64,000 nt of DNA from positions 1 to 64,000 of the forward strand of contig JAIXSM010000008.1 of NCBI GenBank assembly GCA_027484655.1. The letters are read 5' to 3'. This document shows positions 51,554 to 60,145 of this stretch, in pieces (the first letter of the stretch is position 1; each line of letters starts with the position of its first letter). Source of the stretch: Hyphomicrobiales bacterium. Lineage in GTDB: Bacteria; Pseudomonadota; Alphaproteobacteria; Rhizobiales; Beijerinckiaceae. Under the pieces are notes generated by a model. The model worked only from the letters and a program-made list of their open reading frames with translations, was not told the DNA's origin and did not search any database. The position numbers were made by a program, and so were the translations under genes.

Positions 51554-52390
51554 TCAAAGCCGATCTTCGCCGCGCCCCTCGCCAAGCGCCTTGGCCTGCG
51601 GCGTCTGCATATAAAAGTTAAGGAATTCATACCCCAGCGAAGCATCGTGCATGAGATTGAAGTTCGCCAGCATCTGCTTGTTGAGAACCCGCTTCGTAAG
51701 GGCCAGCGCGTAGGCGTTGCGCTTGAGAAGGCGTTGCGCGATCTCGTCGGTCTTCGCGTCCAGTTGGTCAGCGGGCACCGCATAGTTGACGACGCCCATG
51801 CCAGCGAGTTCCTTCGCCGTGAAAGGGCGCGCGAGCATGAGGTACTCTTTCGCCATGTTCATGGGCATTTTCAACGGCGCGAAAACGCTGCCGCCATCGC
51901 CTGTGACCATGCAGTGATCCGCCGAGCCGCGCCGCTCGCCATCGATGACCAGATCCCCCGCGCTCATATGATGATCGGCGATCACCGCGTCCTCGCGCGC
52001 GATAATGAAATCACACGCCAGCACCAGATTGGCGCCGAAGCCGACGGCATGACCGTTGACCTTCGCGATGACGGGCTTTTCGATGGTGCACATCGCCTCA
52101 ACGGCGCGCGTCACGCCGCTCATGATGTCCCAATCACTGCCGGGATTCCCATGGTGCCCGTAAGACGAAGGCGGCATGGTGAACACGTCATCCTTGCCTG
52201 TGATGACAATCACGCGGACCGACATATCGTCGCGCAGTTCGCCAAGAGCACGGCCCACTTCCGCCGCGCGCTGGGCGCCGCCGCCCTTGCCGTTATCGAG
52301 CTTCTCGCGCAGATGCTTCTCAATACGCTTGAGCTGGATCGTCGCGATCTGCCCTTCGCGAATGATGTCGAGGAGATAGTACGAACTCAT
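51554..52390 (-). CDS. Enoyl-CoA hydratase/isomerase family protein
   Basis: A 278-residue crotonase-fold protein. VIVITGKDDVFTMPPSS and KPVIAKVNGHAVGFGANLVLACDFIIA hold the oxyanion-hole regions; the latter is the family signature (read in parts). RGSADHCMVTGDGG replaces the usual active-site Glu region, so the exact reaction is open. The ATG at 52390 follows caggagc. It is the last gene of a leftward operon with a Bug binding protein and an asparaginase-like gene, 11 bases from the former. Confidence 0.85.
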   Translation of the reverse strand: MSSYYLLDIIREGQIATIQLKRIEKHLREKLDNGKGGGAQRAAEVGRALGELRDDMSVRVIVITGKDDVFTMPPSSYGHHGNPGSDWDIMSGVTRAVEAMCTIEKPVIAKVNGHAVGFGANLVLACDFIIAREDAVIADHHMSAGDLVIDGERRGSADHCMVTGDGGSVFAPLKMPMNMAKEYLMLARPFTAKELAGMGVVNYAVPADQLDAKTDEIAQRLLKRNAYALALTKRVLNKQMLANFNLMHDASLGYEFLNFYMQTPQAKALGEGRGEDRL

Positions 52391-52401
52391 CACAGCTCCT
52401 G

Positions 52402-53442
52402 TCAGTTCGCGAGAATTTTGGCGAAACGGGCGCGGATATCCTGCGGCGTGCGCGCCGCCTTTTCGATGAGCGCGCGCACCGCCGGGCCATCGATCGGGCT
52501 TGTCAGGATTCCTACCTTCATCATCTCCGCGCGGAACGCCTCATCCCGCGCCATTTTCATGAAACCGTCCGCAAGCGTTTTCTCGCGTTCCGCCGGAAGG
52601 CGCGGCGGCGCGGCGAATGGCAGCGCCATAAAGAACGGAAGTTCGGCGAATTCCAGCAAAGCCAGATCATCCGGCGCGCTAATGAACTCGCGGGCGATGG
52701 GCACCTGCGGATAATCCGGCAGCCGCTTCGTGCGTCCGAACGCGACGAGCGGCGGAAGCCTGCCCTCTTTCCACAATTGCGGCCGGCCTACGAGGATCGC
52801 GCTGATATCGACAAACTGCCCATCAACTTCGCCCCGCTCCATAGCAAGCCAGATCTCGGCCGCGCCAGGATAGCCGCGCACAAGCTCCACCTTCAAATTG
52901 AGAAGATCGCGCGCCATGAGCGCAAACACGATGTTCGTGGCGCCAGAGCGCGTGCCCCCGAGCTGGATGGGCTTGGGCTGGGTGTTCACGTCCTCCATAC
53001 GACGGGCGGGATGACGCTCGTTGACAACCATCATGTAGGCGTCTTCCTCGTAGGAGGAGAGGCTCCCAAGCCATGTCAGTTCAAGCGGATCGAACTGCGC
53101 GTTCGGATCGCCAACAAGAGCAAGCTGCGGCAAGGCCCGGTTCATGGCGACGATGGTCAGCCCGTCACGGGGAACGGTTGCGACGAGCCGGTTTCCGAGG
53201 GCAAGACCGCCAGCGCCAGGAACATTCTGGACCGTGGCCTGCGGCGCTCCGGGAATGAAGCGCGGCAGGTGCCGCGCCACGGTGCGCCCCGCAATATCAT
53301 AATATCCCCCGGGGCTCGAGCCTACCTGTATGGCCACAGTCTTGCCGGCATAAAAGGAGGCTTCTTGCGCTTGCGCGCTGTCCGCCCCCACCATCTGCCA
53401 CAACACCGCCGCCGCAATCGCCGTTGCAAGCGCTTTCTTCAT
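52402..53442 (-). CDS. Bug-like carboxylate-binding protein
   Basis: A 346-residue periplasmic binding protein with a signal peptide (AIAAAVLWQMVGADSAQA). VGSSPGGYYDIAGRTVARHL and VQNVPGAGGLALGNRL correspond to the two Bug ligand-binding motifs, but the protein is more distant from classical Bug proteins than the one at 5661. It resembles the product of 55871-56923, which shares F-Y-A-G-K and P-G-A opening motifs. It sits between an asparaginase-like gene and an enoyl-CoA hydratase gene; no transporter membrane genes are in the cluster. Confidence 0.85.
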   Translation of the reverse strand: MKKALATAIAAAVLWQMVGADSAQAQEASFYAGKTVAIQVGSSPGGYYDIAGRTVARHLPRFIPGAPQATVQNVPGAGGLALGNRLVATVPRDGLTIVAMNRALPQLALVGDPNAQFDPLELTWLGSLSSYEEDAYMMVVNERHPARRMEDVNTQPKPIQLGGTRSGATNIVFALMARDLLNLKVELVRGYPGAAEIWLAMERGEVDGQFVDISAILVGRPQLWKEGRLPPLVAFGRTKRLPDYPQVPIAREFISAPDDLALLEFAELPFFMALPFAAPPRLPAEREKTLADGFMKMARDEAFRAEMMKVGILTSPIDGPAVRALIEKAARTPQDIRARFAKILAN

Positions 53443-53454
53443 GCGAGACGTCCT

Positions 53455-54465
53455 TCAATAGGTGTCAAAGACTGTTTGCGTCGCCGCCACGTCCAGTCCG
53501 CGCGCCATGGCGAACGCGAGAAGGATCGCTGCTTTTTGCGGGTTCAGATTGTCGGCTGCGATCGTTCCGTCCTCGTGCGCGTTGCCCGTCGCCAGCACAC
53601 GCCCCTCGCCAACCCGCGCGCTGCGAACCACACGCACGCCCTCGGCCGCAAGTTGCAGCAGGATGTCGCGATAAAGCCCCATGGCGCCGGCGCCGATTCC
53701 AGCGATCACGAGTCCGCGCGCGCCAAGATCCACCGCCGCGCGCGCAAGGCGCGGATCCGCGCCGGTGTGACCGTACATAATCTCGACGCGCGGCAGGCGG
53801 TCTGCATCGTCAAGCGTGAATTCGGACGCGAGCGTGTGCCGGCGCATCGGCGACCGATAGAACACAATTCTGTCAGCGTCGGCGTAGCCCAGCACGCCGA
53901 GATCACGGCTGCGGAAGGTTTGCACCTGAAACGTGAATGTCTTCGTCACGTCGCGCGCCGCATTGATCTCGCTGTTGGTGGCTACGAGAACGCCCTTGCC
54001 CCAAGCCTCCGGGCATGCGGCCACACGAACCGCGTTTGCAAGGTTGAGATGCGCATCGGTGCTCACCGCAGTGAACGGACGCTGCGCCCCAACAATAACG
54101 ACCGGCTTCTGAGTCTTGAGCGAAAGGTTGAGAAAGAACGCGGTCTCTTCCAGAGTGTTCGTGCCCTGGACAATGACGACGCCATCGACAGACTCATCAT
54201 CCGCGACACCCTGCACGCGCCGAGCAAAGCGGGCGAGGTCCGCATGGGTGGCGACGGGCGAAGGCTCGGCGTCATCAGCCACAACATGGGCGAGTTCGCC
54301 GATCTCTGGCAACATCGCCAGCATCTCACGACCTGTCAGGCGCCCTTTACCGCTGAAACGTTCATTGTAATGCGTGATGTCGAACCGATGCATACCCTGG
54401 CTCGGCAGAGTGCCCGGGCACACCACCAGCGAGATACGCGCGCACGCCGGTTGCGGCCGCGTCAT
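53455..54465 (-). CDS. Asparaginase-like amidohydrolase
   Basis: A 336-residue member of the asparaginase/glutaminase family. The first catalytic region is VVCPGTLPSQG with Thr19; the second is VIVQGTNTLEETAFF. In true asparaginases the latter reads G-T-D-T; here Asn103 stands where the substrate-binding, catalytic Asp should be. VVIVGAQRPFTAVSTDAHLN corresponds to the family's VGAMRP block. It probably cleaves a related amide or lacks activity. The ribosome site is ggagg. It starts a leftward operon, divergent from the CoA-transferase operon. Confidence 0.85.
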   Translation of the reverse strand: MTRPQPACARISLVVCPGTLPSQGMHRFDITHYNERFSGKGRLTGREMLAMLPEIGELAHVVADDAEPSPVATHADLARFARRVQGVADDESVDGVVIVQGTNTLEETAFFLNLSLKTQKPVVIVGAQRPFTAVSTDAHLNLANAVRVAACPEAWGKGVLVATNSEINAARDVTKTFTFQVQTFRSRDLGVLGYADADRIVFYRSPMRRHTLASEFTLDDADRLPRVEIMYGHTGADPRLARAAVDLGARGLVIAGIGAGAMGLYRDILLQLAAEGVRVVRSARVGEGRVLATGNAHEDGTIAADNLNPQKAAILLAFAMARGLDVAATQTVFDTY

Positions 54466-54722
54466 GAGCGTTCCTCCATTATTTTGTCTGGAGTTTGAGG
54501 CACGCTCGCCAGCGCGTCAATAGCGCAGCCCGAGGCCACAGAAACCTGCGGCTCAAGCAGCTTTCGCCATGCGCTGTCCAGCGAACTCAGAACGCGTCGC
54601 CGAAATCATCCTCCGGAAGAGCTACACCATCCGCCCGCGACCCTCTCTTGCAGGAACGCCTTCCCCCGCTTGCGCTGGCCAAGAGCGGCCGATAAGCTCA
54701 TGCAAAATGATCGGGAGGAAAC

Positions 54723-55874
54723 ATGGAAGGCGCGCTCAAAGGCGTCCGGGTGATTGAATTCGCCAATTACGTCTCTGGCCCCTACGCAGGGATGCTGCTG
54801 GGCGACCTTGGCGCGGACGTCATCAAGGTTGAAGAGCCGCAACGGGGCGATCCATTCCGCGGCTGGGGGCGCGTTGATTACTCGCCGACATTCGCGTCCG
54901 TGAACCGCAACAAGAAAAGCGTGACGATTGATCTGAAGAGTGCGGCGGGCAAAGCCGACGCAATTGCGCTCGCCAACGGCGCCGACGTCGTCATCGAAAA
55001 TTTTCGCCCAGGCACGCTGGACCGGCTGGGCCTCGGCTACGACGTGTTCACCACCAGCAATCCGGGGCTTGTTTGGTGCTCGATCACGGGCTTCGGCTCG
55101 GACGGCCCCTACGCCCATCGCCCTGGCTATGACACCGTGGGACAGGCGATGAGCGGGCTCCTGAGCCTGCTCACCGATCCCGCGAACCCGCAGCCCATGG
55201 GGATTTCACTATCGGATCATCTCGCCGGGATCACAGCCTGCAACGGTATTCTCGCGGCCCTTGTCGCGCGAGCGCGCACCGGACGGGGCCAGCGCGTCGA
55301 CACATCGCTACTTGAATCCGCAATCTCATTTTGCGGCGAGAACATGGCGCGCTATTTCGACAATGGCAAAGTGCCTGTCCGCGCCACCCGCACCAAGCAG
55401 GCGCAAGTCTACGCCTTCGCAGCCGGCGACGGAAAGGCGCTCGTGGTGCATCTGTCGTCGCCGACAAAGTTCTGGCGTGGGCTCTGCGATGTGGTCGGCA
55501 AGCCTGAATGGCTTGAGGATCCACGGTTTGAAAGTAAGGAGTCGCGGGGCAAGAACTACGACGTGCTTCATGAAGCGCTCTCGCAGGTCATCCGCACCCA
55601 GCCGCGCGCGCATTGGCTGGCGAAGCTGGAAGCCGCAGACGTGCCCTGCTCGGCTCTCAACACATTTGACGACGTGTTCGACGATCCGCAAGTGCAGCAC
55701 CTTGGGATGCGCATCGAGACGCCGCATCCAAAGCTCGGCTCGATCTCGCTGGTGCGCAACGGCTTGCGCATGTCCGACACGCCAGTGCTGACCCATCGCG
55801 GGCCGCCCGAACTCGGCGAGCACAACAACGAAATCCTGCCGTCGCGCCAGGATACGGGAGGGAGCCAATCATGA
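54723..55874 (+). CDS. CaiB/BaiF CoA-transferase family protein
   Basis: A 383-residue class III CoA transferase. It begins LKGVRVIEFANYVSGPYAGM and contains DLGADVIKVEEPQRGDPFR, the NRNKKSVTIDLKS block, and DVVIENFRPGTLDRLG. The catalytic Asp of the family corresponds to the Asp in PGYDTVGQAMSG. Such enzymes move CoA between carboxylic acids. The ribosome site is gggagg. The stop overlaps the next gene as ATGA. It opens an operon with a Bug-like binding protein, a thiolase-like protein and an OB-fold protein, so it probably activates the acid they handle. Confidence 0.93.
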   Translation: MEGALKGVRVIEFANYVSGPYAGMLLGDLGADVIKVEEPQRGDPFRGWGRVDYSPTFASVNRNKKSVTIDLKSAAGKADAIALANGADVVIENFRPGTLDRLGLGYDVFTTSNPGLVWCSITGFGSDGPYAHRPGYDTVGQAMSGLLSLLTDPANPQPMGISLSDHLAGITACNGILAALVARARTGRGQRVDTSLLESAISFCGENMARYFDNGKVPVRATRTKQAQVYAFAAGDGKALVVHLSSPTKFWRGLCDVVGKPEWLEDPRFESKESRGKNYDVLHEALSQVIRTQPRAHWLAKLEAADVPCSALNTFDDVFDDPQVQHLGMRIETPHPKLGSISLVRNGLRMSDTPVLTHRGPPELGEHNNEILPSRQDTGGSQS

Positions 55875-56923
55875 CCCGCTTGATGAACGCGCGTGGCGCC
55901 CAAGCTCTCGCTCTAGCGCTCGCCCTAGGGCTGCTCGCCGTCACGCCGGCGCGCGCGCAAACCGAAGCTGTTCGTGACTTTTACGCCGGCAAGCGCCTCA
56001 CGCTGATCACCTCCGCGTCCAGTGGAGGCGGATACGATCAGTACGCGCGCCTGCTTGCGCAGCACATGACGAAGTACATTCCCGGCGCGCCGTCCATGAT
56101 CGTGCAGAACATGCCAGGCGCCGAAGGCATCAAGGCGGCAAACTACCTCGCCGCCATCGCAGCGCGGGATGGAACCGTGCTGGGCGGGTTGCAGCGAAAC
56201 ACCGGTCTCGCGCGTTTCTATCAGCCCGACAGCGCAAACATTCAATTCGACGTACAGAAGTTCACCTGGCTCGGATCGATGCAACAGGAGATCGGCTTTA
56301 TGCTCGTGCGCACAGCCTCGGGCGTCACCGACGCAGCGGGCCTGAAAACGCGGGGCATCACAGCCAGCTCCACGTCGCGCAATTCTCCCGCATCCATCTA
56401 CCCACGAATGCTCAACGAACTCTACGGCGCTCGCATCAAGGTGATAGAAGGCTACGGCGGATCGCAGGAAGCGCTACTCGCTCTGGAGCGCGGCGAAGCG
56501 GATTCGCACGTGTCTGGCGGCACGTCAGCGGCCTTCCGCGCCCGCTACAGGCCATGGGAAAAAGCGGGCGCGGTGAGAATAATCCTGCAGCTTGGCATGG
56601 AGCGTGATCGCGAATACCCGGACGTGCCAACCGCGCTGGAAATTGTCGACAACGCCGATGCGAAACGTATCTTCGAGATTGCTTTCGTCGAGCAAGTAAT
56701 GGGCCGCCCCTTCATGCTGCCGCCCGACGTCCCCAAGGACCGTGCGACTGCATTGCAGCGCGCCTTCGACGAGGCGCTGAAAGACAAAGACCTCATAGCC
56801 GATGCTGACAAACGCGGCATTGAGCTCGATCCAGTGGGCGGCGCGAGCATCGCGAAACTGCTCGACACTGTCTATTCGACGCCGCCCTCGCTCGCCGAGC
56901 GCATCCGCAACATGGTCAAGTGA
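55871..56923 (+). CDS. Bug-like carboxylate-binding protein
   Basis: A 350-residue periplasmic protein with signal peptide (LALALALGLLAVTPARA). DFYAGKRLTLITSASSGGGYD and IVQNMPGAEGIKAANYLAA correspond to the Bug ligand loops. It is close in layout to the protein of 52402-53442, so the two divergent operons seem to have duplicated binding proteins. The start overlaps the CoA-transferase stop. A TctA/TctB pair is not encoded here. Confidence 0.86.
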   Translation: MTRLMNARGAQALALALALGLLAVTPARAQTEAVRDFYAGKRLTLITSASSGGGYDQYARLLAQHMTKYIPGAPSMIVQNMPGAEGIKAANYLAAIAARDGTVLGGLQRNTGLARFYQPDSANIQFDVQKFTWLGSMQQEIGFMLVRTASGVTDAAGLKTRGITASSTSRNSPASIYPRMLNELYGARIKVIEGYGGSQEALLALERGEADSHVSGGTSAAFRARYRPWEKAGAVRIILQLGMERDREYPDVPTALEIVDNADAKRIFEIAFVEQVMGRPFMLPPDVPKDRATALQRAFDEALKDKDLIADADKRGIELDPVGGASIAKLLDTVYSTPPSLAERIRNMVK

Positions 56924-56930
56924 GGCGCGC

Positions 56931-58136
56931 ATGAACATCGCCGATCTTTCAAACGGCGTCGAACCGGCGCGCGAACTCAGCGACTATTGCTCAATTGTTG
57001 GAACGGCGACCAGCCGCCTTGGCAAGGTTCCCGGCGTATCAAGCCTCGACCTGCTTGTTGAAGCGATCCGCAACGCCGTCGACGATGCCGGTCTCAAAGC
57101 ATCCGACATCGACGGCGTCATCTGCCGAGGCCCCGACGAATCCTATTCGCACCATCAGGTCGTGGCCGAACGTCTCGGCATCAACGCGCGCTTCTCAACC
57201 ACGTTGACGAACGGTGGCGCGAGCCAGATCCTCGCCATCGCAATCGCCGTCATGGCGATCCGCTTCGGGCTTGCGAAGACGATTGTCTGCGGTTTCGGTC
57301 GCGACACGTGGTCAAGAACGCATGCGAGCGAGGAAGCGCGGGTAAGAAATGAAACCCGACCGGCCAGCCAACGGCCGCGCGAGTTTGGTCCAGAGTACGG
57401 CTATTTTGGCGCAACAGCGGCGCACGCGTTTGGCGCAACGCGCCACATGCATCTCTACGGCACGACACGAGACGATTTTGGTGCCATCGCCACAGCGTTT
57501 CGCGAACACGCACTGCGCAACCCCGATGCGCAGATGAAGAAGCCGCTCTCCATGGAGGACTATCACGCCGGCCGCATGATTGTTGCGCCTTTCGGCATCT
57601 ACGATTGCAGCCTGCGCTCCGATGCCGCCGGCGCGGTGATCGTAACGCGCACCGACCGCGCGCGCGACATGCGCCGCCCGCCCGTGCTCATCAAGGGGTT
57701 CGGTACTTTCAACAACACACGCGGCTGGTTCAACGACGATAACATGGTCGTGACAGCGGCTAAAAACAGCGGAGCCGCCGCGTACGCCATGGCGGGACTT
57801 GGGCCGCAGGACGTCGATACCGCGCAAATCTACGATTGCTTTACTTACATGGTGCTTACACAGCTTGAGGACTATGGGTTCTGCAAGAAGGGCGAGGGCG
57901 GCGCGTTCGTGTCGTCCGGCGCGTTACGTCTCGGCGGGGCCCTCCCCTGCAACACCTCCGGTGGCCAACTCTCCGAAGCCCACGCCGAAGGCATGCTGCA
58001 AATCGTCGAAGGGGTCCGCCAACTGCGCCATCTCTATCCCGCCGAACGCCAGGTGAAGGACGCGGAAATCGCGCTCATCTCAGGCCATGGCGGCAATCAG
58101 GTCTGTCATTCAACGCTCATTCTAGGAAAAGCGTGA
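56931..58136 (+). CDS. Thiolase-like (SCP2/lipid-transfer type) protein
   Basis: A 401-residue thiolase-fold protein. At the position of the nucleophilic Cys (normally G-G-C-S/A) it has TNGGASQILA, so the usual condensing Cys is missing. The C-terminal part keeps QIYDCFTYMVLTQLED, LGGALPCNTSGGQLSEAH and ISGHGGNQVCHST, typical of the lipid-transfer-like branch. Members of this branch act together with a DUF35 OB-fold partner, some as retro-aldolases on acyl-CoA side chains; the partner follows with a TGATG overlap. A condensing thiolase reaction is unlikely. Confidence 0.85.
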   Translation: MNIADLSNGVEPARELSDYCSIVGTATSRLGKVPGVSSLDLLVEAIRNAVDDAGLKASDIDGVICRGPDESYSHHQVVAERLGINARFSTTLTNGGASQILAIAIAVMAIRFGLAKTIVCGFGRDTWSRTHASEEARVRNETRPASQRPREFGPEYGYFGATAAHAFGATRHMHLYGTTRDDFGAIATAFREHALRNPDAQMKKPLSMEDYHAGRMIVAPFGIYDCSLRSDAAGAVIVTRTDRARDMRRPPVLIKGFGTFNNTRGWFNDDNMVVTAAKNSGAAAYAMAGLGPQDVDTAQIYDCFTYMVLTQLEDYGFCKKGEGGAFVSSGALRLGGALPCNTSGGQLSEAHAEGMLQIVEGVRQLRHLYPAERQVKDAEIALISGHGGNQVCHSTLILGKA

Positions 58137-58543
58137 TGTCCGAGGTCAGGCAAAAACCCGTTCCGCGTCCCGCTCCCGAATCCGCCCCGTACTGGGCGGC
58201 AGCGCGCGAACGGCGCCTCGCGCTCCCCACATGCGACGATTGCAGCGGCCAATGGTTTCCGCCCTCACGCACATGCCCGCACTGCCTGTCGGGCAGGGTC
58301 TCTTTCACCGATGTTTCAGGCCGGGGGAAGGTCTACAGCTTTGTGACTTTCCATCGCGTGTATCACCCCGCGTTCGAGGGCGACGTGCCATATGTGGTCG
58401 CCCTCATCGAGCTCGAGGAAGGCCCGCGCCTTCTGTCCAACATTGTCGATGTTGCGCCGGAAGATGTTCGCTGCGAAATGCCCGTCGAGGTCACGTTCGA
58501 AGATGTGGGCGAGGCGGTGATCCCGAAGTTCCGGCCACGCTGA
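58136..58543 (+). CDS. Zn-ribbon/OB-fold (DUF35) protein
   Basis: A 135-residue protein with a rubredoxin-like zinc ribbon (Cys-x2-Cys in PTCDDCSGQW and again in TCPHCLSG) followed by an OB fold (GKVYSFVTFHRVYHPAF, VPYVVALIELEEGPRLLSN). This is the DUF35/DUF35_N pair that binds acyl-CoA and partners thiolase-like proteins. Its start overlaps the thiolase-like stop, confirming the pair. It is the last gene of the operon. Confidence 0.92.
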   Translation: MSEVRQKPVPRPAPESAPYWAAARERRLALPTCDDCSGQWFPPSRTCPHCLSGRVSFTDVSGRGKVYSFVTFHRVYHPAFEGDVPYVVALIELEEGPRLLSNIVDVAPEDVRCEMPVEVTFEDVGEAVIPKFRPR

Positions 58544-58666
58544 CGGAGCGACGCCACGCAAACGACGCAACGACGGCGCGAAACGCCCATGTCTCAACGT
58601 CGTAACGCTTCTGAAAAGGAGCCCGCCAAGTCAATCTCGACGGGCGCCAAGCGTCTATTCTACTGA

Positions 58667-58891
58667 TTAAACGCCGTCAGCAGTCCTGCTGAAAGGACCA
58701 TTGTCCAAGTTCGATATCGCCTCTGACGTATGGTCCGCCTCAAACATCAGGTTCACGTATTGAAATTCTTTAGTGTCATAATCTTCTGAAGAGTTCAGCC
58801 TTACATCCGTAGCGCCACTTTCGATTGCGGCTTTAAACGCGACCAAAGCCGCATCTACATCCTTGGTGTACACATCTACCGATACTTTCAT
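58667..58891 (-). CDS. Small hypothetical protein
   Basis: A 74-residue acidic protein (MKVSVDVYTKDVDAALVAF at the N-terminus). Alternating hydrophobic residues suggest a small alpha/beta fold. Codon use is AT-richer than its neighbours, and it lies in a stretch with an IS remnant, so it may have been acquired. The start at 58891 or 58900 cannot be fixed. No family was recognised. The 300 bases to its right, up to the IS remnant, hold no other gene that I can support. Confidence 0.45.
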   Translation of the reverse strand: MKVSVDVYTKDVDAALVAFKAAIESGATDVRLNSSEDYDTKEFQYVNLMFEADHTSEAISNLDNGPFSRTADGV

Positions 58892-59193
58892 AACCACCAT
58901 CCCTTTTTTAGCGGATCTGCCGAATACAAAAACTCGACTGTATTTACCGTGGACGTTTCCGCTATTTTGGTCAATCCCGATGAAGCTGCCCGATCTTAGG
59001 GACCTTATTTCGTATGTGGTCGCCAGCGCGATTCTCTCGGTCAGCACCGACCTCCGCCGCTTCAACCGCCCATCAAAGCAAATCCAACCCCGGAAACGAA
59101 CCCGAAACTGGATAAAACTTGGTGGCAAAGTAGGTAGAGCTTCTCCCAGACCGAAAGACACGAAGCGTTGCGAATGTTGAAAATCGCCGCCGT

Positions 59194-59478
59194 CTATCGA
59201 CGAGACAAGGCATTTTTCCACATTCGCTGAAGGACAGATAGCCGGAAGCGCCCATCGTAGTGGCTGAACTTCTTCGAAAGTCCGGCAAACCCATGCGCCG
59301 AATGGGCCGCCACCCATTTGCGCACCGCCCCATGGTCGAGGCCAAGATGGGACGGCGCCTCCTCCGCGCTACGCTCGCCGCCGCCACAATGCTCAACGAC
59401 ACGCTGTTTGAAAGAAACGCTATGCCTGGATATGGAAAACCCCCGAAGTTGGATGTCCAACTTTCGGGGGTCAGTTCA
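59194..59478 (-). pseudogene. IS3-family transposase OrfA remnant with one terminal repeat
   Basis: The minus-strand frame 59194-59460 contains SVSFKQRVVEHC and LGLDHGAVRKWVAAHSAHG, the helix-turn-helix of IS3-type OrfA proteins, and ends soon after LSVLQRMW without an OrfB. Right outside it, 59454-59478 reads tgtccaactttcgggggtc plus agttca, which looks like an IS3-family terminal repeat; a mirror of its first part lies at 59440-59453. The opposite end and the catalytic OrfB are missing, so this is a dead fragment. Confidence 0.7.
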
Positions 59479-59531
59479 TTTGGGCCCAGCCAAAATCGCG
59501 CGACAAAGTCGCCGCGCGCAGTGGCGGTCGA

Positions 59532-60125
59532 TTAGTCGAAGTCGCTTGCGAGCGCGGCGCGCACGTTCTCGGGCAGAACCGACATGTGCGAGTAGTTCGC
59601 GTGCGAGAAGCCGACGATGACCTGGGCGCCAGGCATCTTGAACGCGGCGATCTGGGCAGGCGTGAACTTGAAGTGGACGAACTGCACCGACGAGGCTTTG
59701 CCCTCGGTGGTGGTGCGGTCCTGATCCTCTTCCGCAGCGCCGACAACCTTCTCGCCGTTCACTGACATGAACGCGGTCTCCTCGATAGCGCCGAGGCGGC
59801 CGAGGATGCGCTTGCGGCGGTCGGGATCGTCGATCTCGATCATGAAGGTGGCGCAGAGTTCGGAACCCTTCGGAACGAGCGGATTGTAGGCCGCCAGCTC
59901 ATCCTTGATCTGCTCCTCGCCACCCTTCTCGATGTAGAGCATTTCCTGGACCTGGGCCCACATGGTGTCCCAGCTCTCGAAATAGAAGGTGACGTGCGGA
60001 CCCACGTCCACGCGACGGTCGCGCTTGATAGCGGCCATCTTGCGACGCATTTCGTTGCGCACCTTCATGTACTCGGGGAGCGGCAGGATGTCGGCTGCTG
60101 TAACTTCGTGCTTGTTGGCCATCAT
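59532..60125 (-). CDS. DUF3501 family protein
   Basis: A 197-residue cytoplasmic protein of the DUF3501 family. Typical parts are ADILPLPEYMKVRNEMRRKM, VGPHVTFYFESWDTMWAQVQ and ELAAYNPLVPKGSELCATF. The family has no known activity but is constantly found beside rubrerythrin and a GlpC-like Fe-S protein, as here (20 bases from the Fe-S gene). Three in-frame ATGs exist (60131, 60125, 60122); 60125 has the best distance from the ggga ribosome site. Confidence 0.88.
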   Translation of the reverse strand: MMANKHEVTAADILPLPEYMKVRNEMRRKMAAIKRDRRVDVGPHVTFYFESWDTMWAQVQEMLYIEKGGEEQIKDELAAYNPLVPKGSELCATFMIEIDDPDRRKRILGRLGAIEETAFMSVNGEKVVGAAEEDQDRTTTEGKASSVQFVHFKFTPAQIAAFKMPGAQVIVGFSHANYSHMSVLPENVRAALASDFD

Positions 60126-60145
60126 CGTCATTCCCGTTTCTTGTT

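Noticed and set aside
50816-54498. Two long plus-strand frames opposite the hydratase, Bug protein and asparaginase genes
   Set aside because: Antisense shadows of three genes with recognisable motifs.
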